From Bacteroidaceae bacterium (GTDB lineage Bacteria; Bacteroidota; Bacteroidia; Bacteroidales; Bacteroidaceae), in contig JAGAYH010000053.1 in NCBI GenBank assembly GCA_017940565.1, positions 1 through 34,958 of the forward strand: DNA of 34,958 nucleotides. Reading direction: 5' to 3'. Of this stretch, positions 14,427 to 22,677 are shown in pieces (within the stretch, counting starts at the first letter, position 1; every line of letters begins with the position of its first letter). A model generated the notes under the pieces. It did no database searches. It worked only from the letters and a program-made list of their open reading frames with translations, and was not told where the DNA came from. The position numbers and the translations under genes were made by a program.

Positions 14427-16303
14427 TTCGCTTTGATTTTCTTGTAGGATGGTTTATTCTTGTCGGTGGTCTCCGGCTCGCGGCGGTAGCGGGCCTTGAC
14501 GTCGAAGGGCGTGCCCTTGACCAGCTTGTCATAGTCGTAAAGCCCTTTGAGCAGGCGCCGTCGGGTGGTGTCGAAGTCCTGGTGGAGCAGGTCGCGCCGC
14601 GGGTTGTAGTATTTGCTGTGTATGCCGGCCAGACCCATCATCAGGTGGGGTAGGTCGTCGGTCATGAAGCGGCGTGTTTTGGCCTGTTGCACCTGGTTGA
14701 CCACGTCGGGGTGGCTGGCCTTGAACTTCGGGGAGAACCAGAACTCGAAAGGCACGCCAAACTCGTAGTAGGCCACGATGGGCACGGGCGGTTCGGCAGG
14801 TGTGCGTCCCTCCATGTTGGAGAAGTCGAGTACCTCCTCGCCGTGGTCGGCGAGGTAGAGGAGTATGGCGTCATCGTCCTTGAAGTAGTCGCAGATGCGG
14901 CGTATCACGTCGTCGTTGTAGCGCGTGGCGTTGTCGTAGTCGGCCACCACCTGTTTCTGCGCTTTCTTCAGCCGGCGCCGGCGCACGCTGTCGGCGGTGA
15001 AATAGACATCGTCCTTGCCCAGGCGATAGCTGTACTTCTCGTGCTGCCCGTAGAGATGGAAGATAATCAGGTTGCGTCCGGCGGGCCGGTAGCGTTCATA
15101 TTCGCGGATGAAGTCGCGGTCGTAGCGGTAGAGCCGCGTGTTGCGGTGGTCGAAGCAGAGGGTGTCGAGCTCGGGGTCGTTGAGGAAGAAGGAGCCGTTG
15201 AAGTCGAAGCCCTTCTGCCCGCGGTCGGCCTTGAACTGGTTGGTCAGGAAGGCCACGCGGTAGCCTGCCTTGCGGAACAGGGCCGGGAAGAGCACGCCGT
15301 CGGCCCACGAGCCCTTCTGGTCGAGGCTGTGGGTGGAGAGGGCGTTCTTGAAGACGTTGCTCGTCATGTTCCAGCACGACACCACGTAGGGATAGGCCAC
15401 CAGGCTGCCCTCGCGCTGCATCCTGAGCTGATGGGGCGTGGTCTTGGGACGGTAGCCGTAGAGTTGTGAATGGTATTTGTTGTAGCTCTCGCCGATGACG
15501 AGCACGATGTTGGGGCAGCGGGCCGAGCAGCTGTCCACGCTCACGCGGCGCATGTTCTGCCGCAACACCTCCAGTTCGTCGTCGGCCACGTGCAGCATGT
15601 GCCACGACCAGGCCAAACGCCATGCCGGCGAATAGAACGTTTCCCACTTGGCCTTCTCGGTGCGCATGGAGGAACCTTCGGTAAAGAAATTCCACTGCCG
15701 GCGGCGTTGCTCGGCGGTGTCGATGGTGCCGGCCACGAGCAGCACGACAACGGCCACATTGAGCAGCGGCAACAGCCAGTGCAGCTTCAACCGGACGGCC
15801 CAGCGCAGTCCCTTGCGCCCCAGCACCCGCACCAGCAGGGCCAGCGCCCCGAACAGGGCCAGTGTGCGCCACAGGGCAGGGCCGTGGAAGTAGGCCATGA
15901 AAAATTCCGACGTTTCCTTGGGGTTGGTCTCCGAGAGCAGTTGCAGGGCGGTGGGCGTGTAGAGCATCCCGAGGCGTTCGGTCAGGAACACCTCGAAACC
16001 TGCCAGCACGAAAGCCGCCACGTAGAGCACGCGGCGCACCCTGCGCCCCCACTTTGCCGGCAAGAGCGTGAGCACGAGGCAGATGATGTAGAGGTCCTGA
16101 ATGACTTCCTCCGTGTGGAGCCATACCTCGCCCTCATACTGCGTCTGCCGCCACACACAGATGAAGTGGATGGCGAGCATCGTCAGGCAGAACAGCAGGT
16201 TTCGCCTCACGGGCGCCGCCACGGTCTGCACCAGCCAGCCCACGGCCACGGCCAGTTGGCGGCAACCGGTGAGCAGGTGTCTTATATAAGGATGTATCGC
16301 CAT
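14411..16303 (-). CDS. Phosphoethanolamine-transferase-like sulfatase-fold membrane protein (paralogue A)
   Basis: A 630-residue first gene of the operon. Five or so membrane segments occupy residues about 35-190; the periplasmic catalytic domain carries NIVLVIGESYNKYHSQLYGY (Ser at the nucleophile position), DYDNATRYNDDVIRR and YLADHGEE. It aligns closely with paralogue B through the whole catalytic domain (shared KAGYRVAFLTNQF and FDFNGSFFLNDP), but lacks the repeat-bearing linker and has an additional basic C-terminal tail (about 30 residues, RYRREPETTDKNKPSYKKIK). Role as for paralogue B: transfer of a phospho-substituent to lipid A, core sugar or capsule is inferred. A consensus promoter lies immediately before the ATG. 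Confidence 0.89.
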   Translation of the reverse strand: MAIHPYIRHLLTGCRQLAVAVGWLVQTVAAPVRRNLLFCLTMLAIHFICVWRQTQYEGEVWLHTEEVIQDLYIICLVLTLLPAKWGRRVRRVLYVAAFVLAGFEVFLTERLGMLYTPTALQLLSETNPKETSEFFMAYFHGPALWRTLALFGALALLVRVLGRKGLRWAVRLKLHWLLPLLNVAVVVLLVAGTIDTAEQRRRQWNFFTEGSSMRTEKAKWETFYSPAWRLAWSWHMLHVADDELEVLRQNMRRVSVDSCSARCPNIVLVIGESYNKYHSQLYGYRPKTTPHQLRMQREGSLVAYPYVVSCWNMTSNVFKNALSTHSLDQKGSWADGVLFPALFRKAGYRVAFLTNQFKADRGQKGFDFNGSFFLNDPELDTLCFDHRNTRLYRYDRDFIREYERYRPAGRNLIIFHLYGQHEKYSYRLGKDDVYFTADSVRRRRLKKAQKQVVADYDNATRYNDDVIRRICDYFKDDDAILLYLADHGEEVLDFSNMEGRTPAEPPVPIVAYYEFGVPFEFWFSPKFKASHPDVVNQVQQAKTRRFMTDDLPHLMMGLAGIHSKYYNPRRDLLHQDFDTTRRRLLKGLYDYDKLVKGTPFDVKARYRREPETTDKNKPSYKKIKAKWNTN

Positions 16304-16310
16304 TTCAGCG

Positions 16311-16341
16311 CAAAATTACGCAAACCCGGCGAAACACCCAA
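16311..16341 (-). promoter_or_regulatory. Promoter of the transferase/acyltransferase operon
   Basis: On the minus strand, TTG (16341-16339), 20 bases, TAATTTTG (16318-16311). The -7 box ends only 7 bases before the ATG at 16303, so the transcript would be leaderless or nearly so if this start codon is right. Confidence 0.5.
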
Positions 16342-16739
16342 CCGCGCCGTCCCCTTTTGTTCTGAAAAAGTGCTGATACCCGCCGCCTGAACTTTGCCGA
16401 AGTTGCGAATTTGGCAATTATCCCCGCCTTTTTAATGGCGGAAATTAACACTTTATAAACGGTTGGTTTTTAATGAGGTTGAAAAAGGGAAAACAGAAAC
16501 GGCGTTTCGAAATTTTGAAACGCCGTTTCAAACGTCCGAAGTGGGACTTCTGAGCGCCGAAGCGCCGCCTCTTTTCTCCGAAATGTTAAAGGCTAATGTT
16601 AAAATCCGCGTCGCGTTAACAGTTTGGGTGAACTTCTTCCCGTTGGTAAACCAGATGGGGTGGTTTCTACTCAGTGTAAAAAATGCAGCGGACTGTGTTA
16701 TGTTTGTCTGTTCAAAAAGTAAAAAAAAACAGGAAAAGG
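16342..16739. other. Divergent intergenic region
   Basis: This is the larger part of the roughly 510-base gap between divergently transcribed operons. It contains a composite palindromic repeat at 16496-16565 (listed separately) and otherwise AT-rich DNA. An open plus-strand frame from 16463 runs through the repeat, the promoter and the next gene's start, and is not considered coding. Confidence 0.5.
16496..16565. repeat. Composite palindromic repeat, family 1, copy B
   Basis: A 13-bp perfect inverted repeat GAAACGGCGTTTC / GAAACGCCGTTTC (16496-16508 and 16517-16529) around GAAATTTT is followed by CCGAAGTGGGAC and TGAGCGCCGAAG. These three modules recur in pieces at 2483-2530 and 24184-24248. 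No U-run follows, so it is not a simple terminator here. Confidence 0.65.
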
Positions 16740-16770
16740 TTGCGGCAAAACAAATCGTTTTGTATCTTTG
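16740..16770 (+). promoter_or_regulatory. Promoter of the 1174-residue secreted protein gene
   Basis: TTG at 16740-16742, 20 bases, TATCTTTG at 16763-16770; the ATG follows 44 bases later at 16815. Confidence 0.8.
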
Positions 16771-16814
16771 CCACGAAAACATTCATAAAAATTTAACAAT
16801 AAAAATTTATCGGT

Positions 16815-19800
16815 ATGAGAAAAATTACTTTAATGACAGCGCTGATGCTCATTTGTAGCATGGCATGGGGTCTCAATCCGGACATTAAGGCAAAACGCAC
16901 GCTGGCTGACGCCGAGGGCGGTGTGTGGACTTACATGGAGGATGAAGGCCTGTTGACTGACGAGAGCCAGATTACGGTGAACTCCGTACAGCTCAACGAC
17001 GGTGGCGGCGTTTACGCCCTCATCGACGAAGACGAAAGTTCCTACTTCCACTCGGCCTACAGCAGCAACAGTGAAGGTACTGCCGAGGACGGCACCGGTC
17101 TGGTGAACGAACCCCACTGGTTCGAAGTGGACCTTGGCGCCCCGTACTCGTCCATCTTCATCAGGTATGTGGCCCGCAACAGCAGTTACCACGACTCTCC
17201 CAGCGACATGACCGTGTTGGGTAAGGTGGGCGAGGAATGGAAAGAAATTGCCCGTCTGGACAGCAAGAACGCGAAGAACCCTATTCCGGCCCGCGACGCC
17301 AACGTCTGGGAATGGAACTCTGGCAAGTTTGACCTCGGCGGCGAATACCAGGTGCTGCGCTTTGTGGTCAACAAGACCCACTCCGGCCGCAGCAATGCCG
17401 ACACCCACAACTATTGCTTCTGGACCATGGCCGAACTGCAAATCTACGAGGCACAGTACATCGTGGACCAGGCCATCCTGCTCACCCAGCTGGTGGACAG
17501 CATCACGAAACTGAACCTGACGTTTGATCCGGGCACCGATCCCGGCCAGTATGACGAAACCGCCGTGATTGCCTACGAAGACGCTTTCAACGACGCCATG
17601 ATGGCCCAGTATGAGGACCACACCGACGAGGAATACAAGGCCTATGCCGACGGTCTGCGCGCCGCCCTGGCTGCCGTGAGAGCCGCGCAAATCCAAGTGG
17701 AGGACGGCTACTACTACTGGATCAGCGCCGACGGACGCTTCTTTGCCCAGCAGGAAGTGGAAAAGGCCGTGTTCTGTAAGACCGACCACACCGTATGGTG
17801 GGGCGACTTCACCGAAGAGTGCGAGCGCGACCCGAACTTCATCTTCCAGATAACGAAGACCACGGACAAAGACGGTGAAGTGGCATACGCCTTCTATAAC
17901 TATGGAACCGAAGAGTACATCGTGGGCCACGCCCAGACCTCGAAGCCCATTCCTACGTCGAAGGAACTTGAAGTGCTGCAGTACATCCATTATGAGTCGG
18001 GCTTCCTGACCATCAACAGCGGTCTTAACGCCTCGAGCTACCACTGCGGCGGCCACGACAACGGTGCCGGCACCAGCAGTAAGCTGATGCAGTGGGGCGG
18101 TGCTTCGGCCGAACCCTCACGCTGGTATTTGCGCAAGATAACCGACGAAACCATCATCGCCGACCTTGAGGCAGCCAAGCGCCAGCTCGTGCTCGACGCC
18201 GCCCTGGAAGAAGCCCTCGACATAGCCACGGAAAACTATAACATGTGCTTCTCCTATAAAGTGACCGACAAGCTCATCACCAGCGTTGACCAGCTCTCCT
18301 GCAACGTGCCCGAGACGGCTGAAGGCGAAGGCGACCTGTATTCTCTGATTGACGAGGACCGCAGCACCTACTTCCACAGCATCTACAGCTGGTCCGACTA
18401 TGGTGCCGTGCACAACCTGCAGGTTGACCTGCTCTCGCCGCTGCGCAACTTTATCTACGAGTTCCAGACCCGCACGTCCGGCGGCAGCACTGCATTCGTT
18501 CCTGTCAACATGACAGTCTATGCCACCAACGACGACGAGCTCGGTGCCGACGCAACGAGCCCCAATGACCAGTGGACGAAGATTATGAACCTTAACGAGG
18601 CTTATCCGGTCAGCAATCCGGCCGATTACTTCTCCACAGGCATTGACCTGGGTGCACCCTACCGCTACGTCCGCTTCCTTGTGAACGCCACGCTGGGGTC
18701 GCTCCAAGGCACGGGAACGAACAACTACACCGGTAACGCCTACTATGCCTTGGGCGAATTCCAGATGTACAAGTATACCATCGATGAGGAAAATTCGCAG
18801 TACTCCTATGTCGAGGGCATGAAGGAAGCCGCTGAAAAGCTGAACGAGCTCATCATTGCCAAGCGCTCCATCCTGAACAACAACAAGTCCACAACGGCCG
18901 ACGTTGAAGAACTCGATGCCGCCGTGAAGGCTCTGCGCGCCCTCGTGGCCGACCCGTCTGAATTCATCGCCCTGCGCGACCAGGCCCAGGCCATCGCCGA
19001 CGAGGCACAGGTGGGCGAAGGCATCGGTTACTACGCCTCTGAAGAACCCATCAACGCTTTCAAGAAAGCTATCGAAGACCAGACGGCCGTTGCCGACGTG
19101 GAGCGTCCGAACAAGAAGAATCTCGAAGCCGCCGTCACCGCTCTGAAGGCAGCCATGGACCTCTTCAAGACCCAGTACATCACGTTCAAGCCCAACGTCT
19201 GGTACTACATTGTCAACGTGGGCGACCGCGAATATGCCGTCAACCAGGCTATGTACATGAACTTGAACAACGCCAGTGTGGGTGCCAACATCAACTTCGG
19301 TCTCTATGACTCCGAAAACGACGTGGCCAACTACCAGTACAACCCCTACGCCATGTGGCGTTTCGAGCCTATCGAAGGCACCGACTATGTGGCTATCCGC
19401 AACATGGCCACCAATCACTTCATCGGCCACTATCCCGGCGACGGTGCTGCTGTGGCCTTCCTGGCCTCCAACGAGCCTGCTCCGTTCAAGATTGAGTACT
19501 ACTCCGCCGGCCGTATGTCCATCATCTCCGCCGACACAACCAATGTTGACGAGCGTCCTGTCCACGCTGCCGAAAGCCAGATGCAGCTCGTGCACTATCC
19601 CCACACGGCTGAAGACGCTTCCTCGTGGAACATGATTGAGGTCAGCGAGCTCAATCCCGACAACGACTTCGCCATCGACATGCCGGTGAACAGCATCCGC
19701 GTGGTATGCCTGCCCTTCGACCTGCCCGAAGGCAGTCTGTCCGTGATGAGCCTCAACAAGTATGTCGATGCCAAGACCTATGGCATCCATTCGCTCTCGG

Positions 19801-20339
19801 CCAATGAAGAAAGCGGTGTGAGCCTGCTCGGACTGGAACTTCAGACCGACGCCGGTTACAAGGCTGGCACGCCCTTCTTCCTCGAAGTGGGCGACTGCAC
19901 CCTGTACACCGATGATCCCGAAGCTCAGGAAATGGCAACTATCGTGTTCGTTCCGACGCTCACCACCGATGCCACCGCCCAGACGGTGAACGGTCTTGTC
20001 GGCACGCTCGACGGCGACACCATCAAGGCTTCCGGCTATGGCTACATCGAAAAGAGTGCCCTGGCTTGCTCCAAGCAGGTGGGTGAAGAAGAAGCCGGTC
20101 TGGCCATTCCCGGCCAACAGGGCTACATCGACCCGAAACTGGTGACCAACAAGGAAGGCAATGCCGACCTGACCCTGATGGTTACGGAGATGCTCGACGG
20201 TGTGAACAAGGTGACCGTCAAGAAGCAGGCTGAAAACGCCGGCATCTACAGCATCGACGGCAAGTATCTCGGCACGTCCGCCAAGAACCTTCAGAAGGGT
20301 ATCTACATTGTAGGTAAGAAGAAGGTGGCCGTGAAATAA
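16815..20339 (+). CDS. Large modular secreted protein with two discoidin-like domains and C-terminal sorting-like module
   Basis: 1174 residues with a signal peptide (MRKITLMTALMLICSMAWG). Modules in order, judged by eye: F5/8-type-C-like domain (about 50-210; VYALIDEDESSYFHSAYSS, WFEVDLGAPYSS, FWTMAELQIYE); a trefoil-like segment (about 295-440; DGYYYWISADGRFF); a second F5/8-like domain (about 485-655; LYSLIDEDRSTYFHSIYSW, YALGEFQMYKY); a helical FIVAR-like spacer (about 663-790; EELDAAVKALRAL, KNLEAAVTALKAAMDL); a second trefoil-like segment (about 792-945; VWYYIVNVGDREYAVNQ); a beta domain; and the end module IYSIDGKYLG...KGIYIVGKKKVAVK. No catalytic domain is recognised, so a glycan-binding or adhesive surface role is inferred. 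Monocistronic, with its own promoter and terminator. Confidence 0.87.
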   Translation: MRKITLMTALMLICSMAWGLNPDIKAKRTLADAEGGVWTYMEDEGLLTDESQITVNSVQLNDGGGVYALIDEDESSYFHSAYSSNSEGTAEDGTGLVNEPHWFEVDLGAPYSSIFIRYVARNSSYHDSPSDMTVLGKVGEEWKEIARLDSKNAKNPIPARDANVWEWNSGKFDLGGEYQVLRFVVNKTHSGRSNADTHNYCFWTMAELQIYEAQYIVDQAILLTQLVDSITKLNLTFDPGTDPGQYDETAVIAYEDAFNDAMMAQYEDHTDEEYKAYADGLRAALAAVRAAQIQVEDGYYYWISADGRFFAQQEVEKAVFCKTDHTVWWGDFTEECERDPNFIFQITKTTDKDGEVAYAFYNYGTEEYIVGHAQTSKPIPTSKELEVLQYIHYESGFLTINSGLNASSYHCGGHDNGAGTSSKLMQWGGASAEPSRWYLRKITDETIIADLEAAKRQLVLDAALEEALDIATENYNMCFSYKVTDKLITSVDQLSCNVPETAEGEGDLYSLIDEDRSTYFHSIYSWSDYGAVHNLQVDLLSPLRNFIYEFQTRTSGGSTAFVPVNMTVYATNDDELGADATSPNDQWTKIMNLNEAYPVSNPADYFSTGIDLGAPYRYVRFLVNATLGSLQGTGTNNYTGNAYYALGEFQMYKYTIDEENSQYSYVEGMKEAAEKLNELIIAKRSILNNNKSTTADVEELDAAVKALRALVADPSEFIALRDQAQAIADEAQVGEGIGYYASEEPINAFKKAIEDQTAVADVERPNKKNLEAAVTALKAAMDLFKTQYITFKPNVWYYIVNVGDREYAVNQAMYMNLNNASVGANINFGLYDSENDVANYQYNPYAMWRFEPIEGTDYVAIRNMATNHFIGHYPGDGAAVAFLASNEPAPFKIEYYSAGRMSIISADTTNVDERPVHAAESQMQLVHYPHTAEDASSWNMIEVSELNPDNDFAIDMPVNSIRVVCLPFDLPEGSLSVMSLNKYVDAKTYGIHSLSANEESGVSLLGLELQTDAGYKAGTPFFLEVGDCTLYTDDPEAQEMATIVFVPTLTTDATAQTVNGLVGTLDGDTIKASGYGYIEKSALACSKQVGEEEAGLAIPGQQGYIDPKLVTNKEGNADLTLMVTEMLDGVNKVTVKKQAENAGIYSIDGKYLGTSAKNLQKGIYIVGKKKVAVK

Positions 20340-20365
20340 GCCACGGGATAAAACCCTATAATCAT

Positions 20366-20400
20366 AGTGCGCCCCACACCGTTGGGGCGCACTTGTTTTT
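20366..20400 (+). terminator. Rho-independent terminator of the 1174-residue protein gene
   Basis: An 11-bp stem AGTGCGCCCCA / TGGGGCGCACT (20366-20376 and 20383-20393) with a 6-base loop, then TGTTTTTT. Confidence 0.9.
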
Positions 20401-20443
20401 TGCCGCTGCCCTGTGCCGCATCCGGGGCAAGGGTCTCGGGACA

Positions 20444-20504
20444 CGAAAAGCGTTTTCGGCGCGCCTAAATCCGATTTAGGAAATTCCAACTCCGTTTTCG
20501 TTAC
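20444..20504. repeat. Composite repeat, family 2, copy C
   Basis: CGAAAA-GCG-TTTTCG (20444-20458) is an inverted repeat; CCTAAATC-C-GATTTAGG (20464-20480) is a perfect 8-bp inverted repeat around one base; and AACTCCGTTTTCGTTAC (20488-20504) matches the intragenic copy at 12880. The remainder of the gap to dsbD holds only its promoter. Confidence 0.6.
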
Positions 20505-20595
20505 CGTCAGGGGCCGGTCCGGCCGTTTCGCGCTTCCCGTCCGGTCTGTCAGGACACATTTGCCTGGCTGCCGGTGAGAAAACGCCGGCCAATTT

Positions 20596-20626
20596 TTTGC
20601 CGTGTATTTCTTTCTTCGTATATTTG
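20596..20626 (+). promoter_or_regulatory. Promoter of dsbD-permease operon
   Basis: TTTG at 20596-20599, 19 bases, TATATTTG at 20619-20626, 11 bases before the ATG at 20638, implying a very short leader. Confidence 0.78.
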
Positions 20627-20637
20627 CAAAATAAAAT

Positions 20638-22656
20638 ATGCGGATGAGAATAAGCGCTAAAACCCTCCTTCTCCTTTGTCTGGCCGTCTGCATCAGCCTG
20701 TCGGCCGGAGCGCAGTTGGCCGACCCGGTCCATTTCACTACAGCCACGCGCCAACTGTCTGATAACCGGTTGGAAGTGACCTTCCGTGCCACCATCGACG
20801 ACGGCTGGCACGTCTATTCCACCGACCTGGACGGCGGTCCCACGCCAGCCACGTTCACTCTGGAAGAACACGAGGGCGTGGCTCTCGACGGTAACCTGAA
20901 AGCCGGTGCGGGCGAAAAGCAAGAGTTCGACCCCGTCTTCAATATGCCCGTGCGCTACTTTGAGCGCAGCGCCACCTTCACGCAACGGCTGAAGATTACC
21001 GCACCCAAGTATAAGGTGAAAGGCTATCTGGAGTATGGCGCCTGCAACGACCAGAGCTGTCTGCCCCCCACGCAGGTGGAGTTTTCCACTGCAGGCGAGG
21101 TCAAACAGCCTGAGCCGGAAGCCGCCGCCCAGCCCGCCACCGTGCCCGCCGCCCCTGACAGCACGGCCGCTGCCGACACGCTTGGCTCTCAACCCGTAAC
21201 TCTCGTCTCCTCGTCAGACTCTCTCTGGTGGCAGCCGTCGGCCGATGTCCTCAAGGCTTACGGCGACACCGCGCCTGCCAGCCGCGGACTGCTCATGGTG
21301 TTCCTGCTCGGTCTGCTGGGCGGGCTCATCGCATTGGTAACGCCCTGCGTATGGCCTGTCATACCTATGACCGTGAGCTTCTTCCTGCACCGCAGCGACG
21401 ACCGCCGCCGTGCCCTGCGCGAAGCCCTGCTCTACGGGTTGGCCATTGTGGTCATATATGTGGGGCTGGGCCTGCTCGTCACCCTGCTCTGGCCCACCGG
21501 CTCGAACGGGCTCAATGCGCTCAGTACGAATGCCGTGTTCAATCTGTTCCTCTGCGTGCTGCTCGTGGTCTTCGCCGCCAGTTTCCTCGGCGGTTTTGAA
21601 CTGACGCTGCCCTCCAGTTGGAACAACAAGGCCAACGCCAAGGCCGACACCAGTTCGGGCCTGGTGAGCATCTTCTTCATGGCCCTCACGCTGGTGCTCG
21701 TTTCGTTCAGCTGCACCGGCCCCATTATCGGATTCCTGCTGGCAGGCCTCTCCACCACGGGCGAGGTGCTCTCGGCCACGGTGGGCATGCTGGGCTTTGC
21801 CCTGGCCCTGGCCCTGCCGTTTGTCCTCTTTGCCCTGTTCCCCTCCTGGCTGAAGAAAATGCCCAAGAGCGGCGGTTGGATGAACACCGTGAAGGTGGTC
21901 TTGGGCTTCATTGAACTGGCCTTCGCCCTCAAATTCTTCTCTGTGGCCGATTTGGCTTATGGCTGGCATCTGCTCGACCGCGAGGTGTTCCTTGCCCTGT
22001 GGATAGTCATCTTTGCCCTGCTGGGTGCGTACTTGCTGGGCTGGCTGCGCCTGCCCGGCGACGAACCGGCCGACCACACCAGCGTGCCGCGCTTCTTCCT
22101 GGCCCTCATCTCGCTGGCCTTTGCCGTCTATATGGTGCCCGGCCTGTGGGGTGCGCCGTTGAAGGCCATCAGTGCGTTCTCTCCGCCGCTTTACACGCAG
22201 GACTTCCGTCTCGACCGCCAGTCGGTGGAAGCCGAATTCCGCGACTATGAGGCGGGTATGAGCTACGCTTTGGCCCAAGGGAAGCCCGTGCTGCTTGACT
22301 TCACCGGTTTCGGCTGCGTGAACTGCCGCAAGATGGAGCAGGCCGTGTGGAACGACAGCCGCGTGCAGTCAGTGCTCAAGGACAAGTATGTGCTCATTTC
22401 GCTCTATGTGGACGACAAGACACCGTTGCCCCGGCGCCTGGAGGTGACCGAGAACGGCCGCCAGCGCACGCTGCGCACCGTGGGCGACAAGTGGAGCTAC
22501 CTGCAGCGCACCAAGTTCGGCGCCCAGACACAGCCCTTCTATGTGCTGGTCGATAATGCCGGCCGGCCGCTCAACCGCTCCTACGGTTACGACGAGAGTG
22601 TGAGCCGCTTCCTTGACTTCCTGCATCAGGGCTTGGAAAACTACGAAACCAAATAG
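20638..22656 (+). CDS. dsbD: Thiol:disulfide interchange protein DsbD
   Basis: A 672-residue protein that carries electrons from cytoplasmic thioredoxin across the inner membrane to periplasmic thiol proteins. All three modules are present. After the signal peptide (LLLLCLAVCISLSAGAQ), the N-terminal domain has GACNDQSCLPP (Cys136, Cys141). The eight-helix membrane domain (about 217-510) has its redox pair in TPCVWPVIP (Cys237) and SFSCTGPIIG (Cys359). The C-terminal thioredoxin-like domain (about 530-668) has GFGCVNCRKM (Cys560, Cys563). A Pro/Ala-rich linker joins domains 1 and 2. ATG at 20638 or 20644 could start. The purine permease gene follows after 21 bases, so the two probably share a transcript, although no functional link is apparent. 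Confidence 0.95.
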   Translation: MRMRISAKTLLLLCLAVCISLSAGAQLADPVHFTTATRQLSDNRLEVTFRATIDDGWHVYSTDLDGGPTPATFTLEEHEGVALDGNLKAGAGEKQEFDPVFNMPVRYFERSATFTQRLKITAPKYKVKGYLEYGACNDQSCLPPTQVEFSTAGEVKQPEPEAAAQPATVPAAPDSTAAADTLGSQPVTLVSSSDSLWWQPSADVLKAYGDTAPASRGLLMVFLLGLLGGLIALVTPCVWPVIPMTVSFFLHRSDDRRRALREALLYGLAIVVIYVGLGLLVTLLWPTGSNGLNALSTNAVFNLFLCVLLVVFAASFLGGFELTLPSSWNNKANAKADTSSGLVSIFFMALTLVLVSFSCTGPIIGFLLAGLSTTGEVLSATVGMLGFALALALPFVLFALFPSWLKKMPKSGGWMNTVKVVLGFIELAFALKFFSVADLAYGWHLLDREVFLALWIVIFALLGAYLLGWLRLPGDEPADHTSVPRFFLALISLAFAVYMVPGLWGAPLKAISAFSPPLYTQDFRLDRQSVEAEFRDYEAGMSYALAQGKPVLLDFTGFGCVNCRKMEQAVWNDSRVQSVLKDKYVLISLYVDDKTPLPRRLEVTENGRQRTLRTVGDKWSYLQRTKFGAQTQPFYVLVDNAGRPLNRSYGYDESVSRFLDFLHQGLENYETK

Positions 22657-22677
22657 TTAACTAAAAATAAGCGACAC

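Noticed and set aside
16463-16858. Plus-strand frame of 131 codons in the divergent gap
   Set aside because: It is built from the family 1 palindrome, the promoter and the start of the next gene; no signal, domain or ribosome-binding context.
18117-20795. Very long minus-strand open frame (about 890 codons) opposite the secreted-protein gene
   Set aside because: It mirrors the GC-rich third positions of the plus-strand gene, runs through that gene's terminator and a repeat, and shows no recognisable domains; the plus-strand product has a signal peptide, domain repeats and a sorting-like module.
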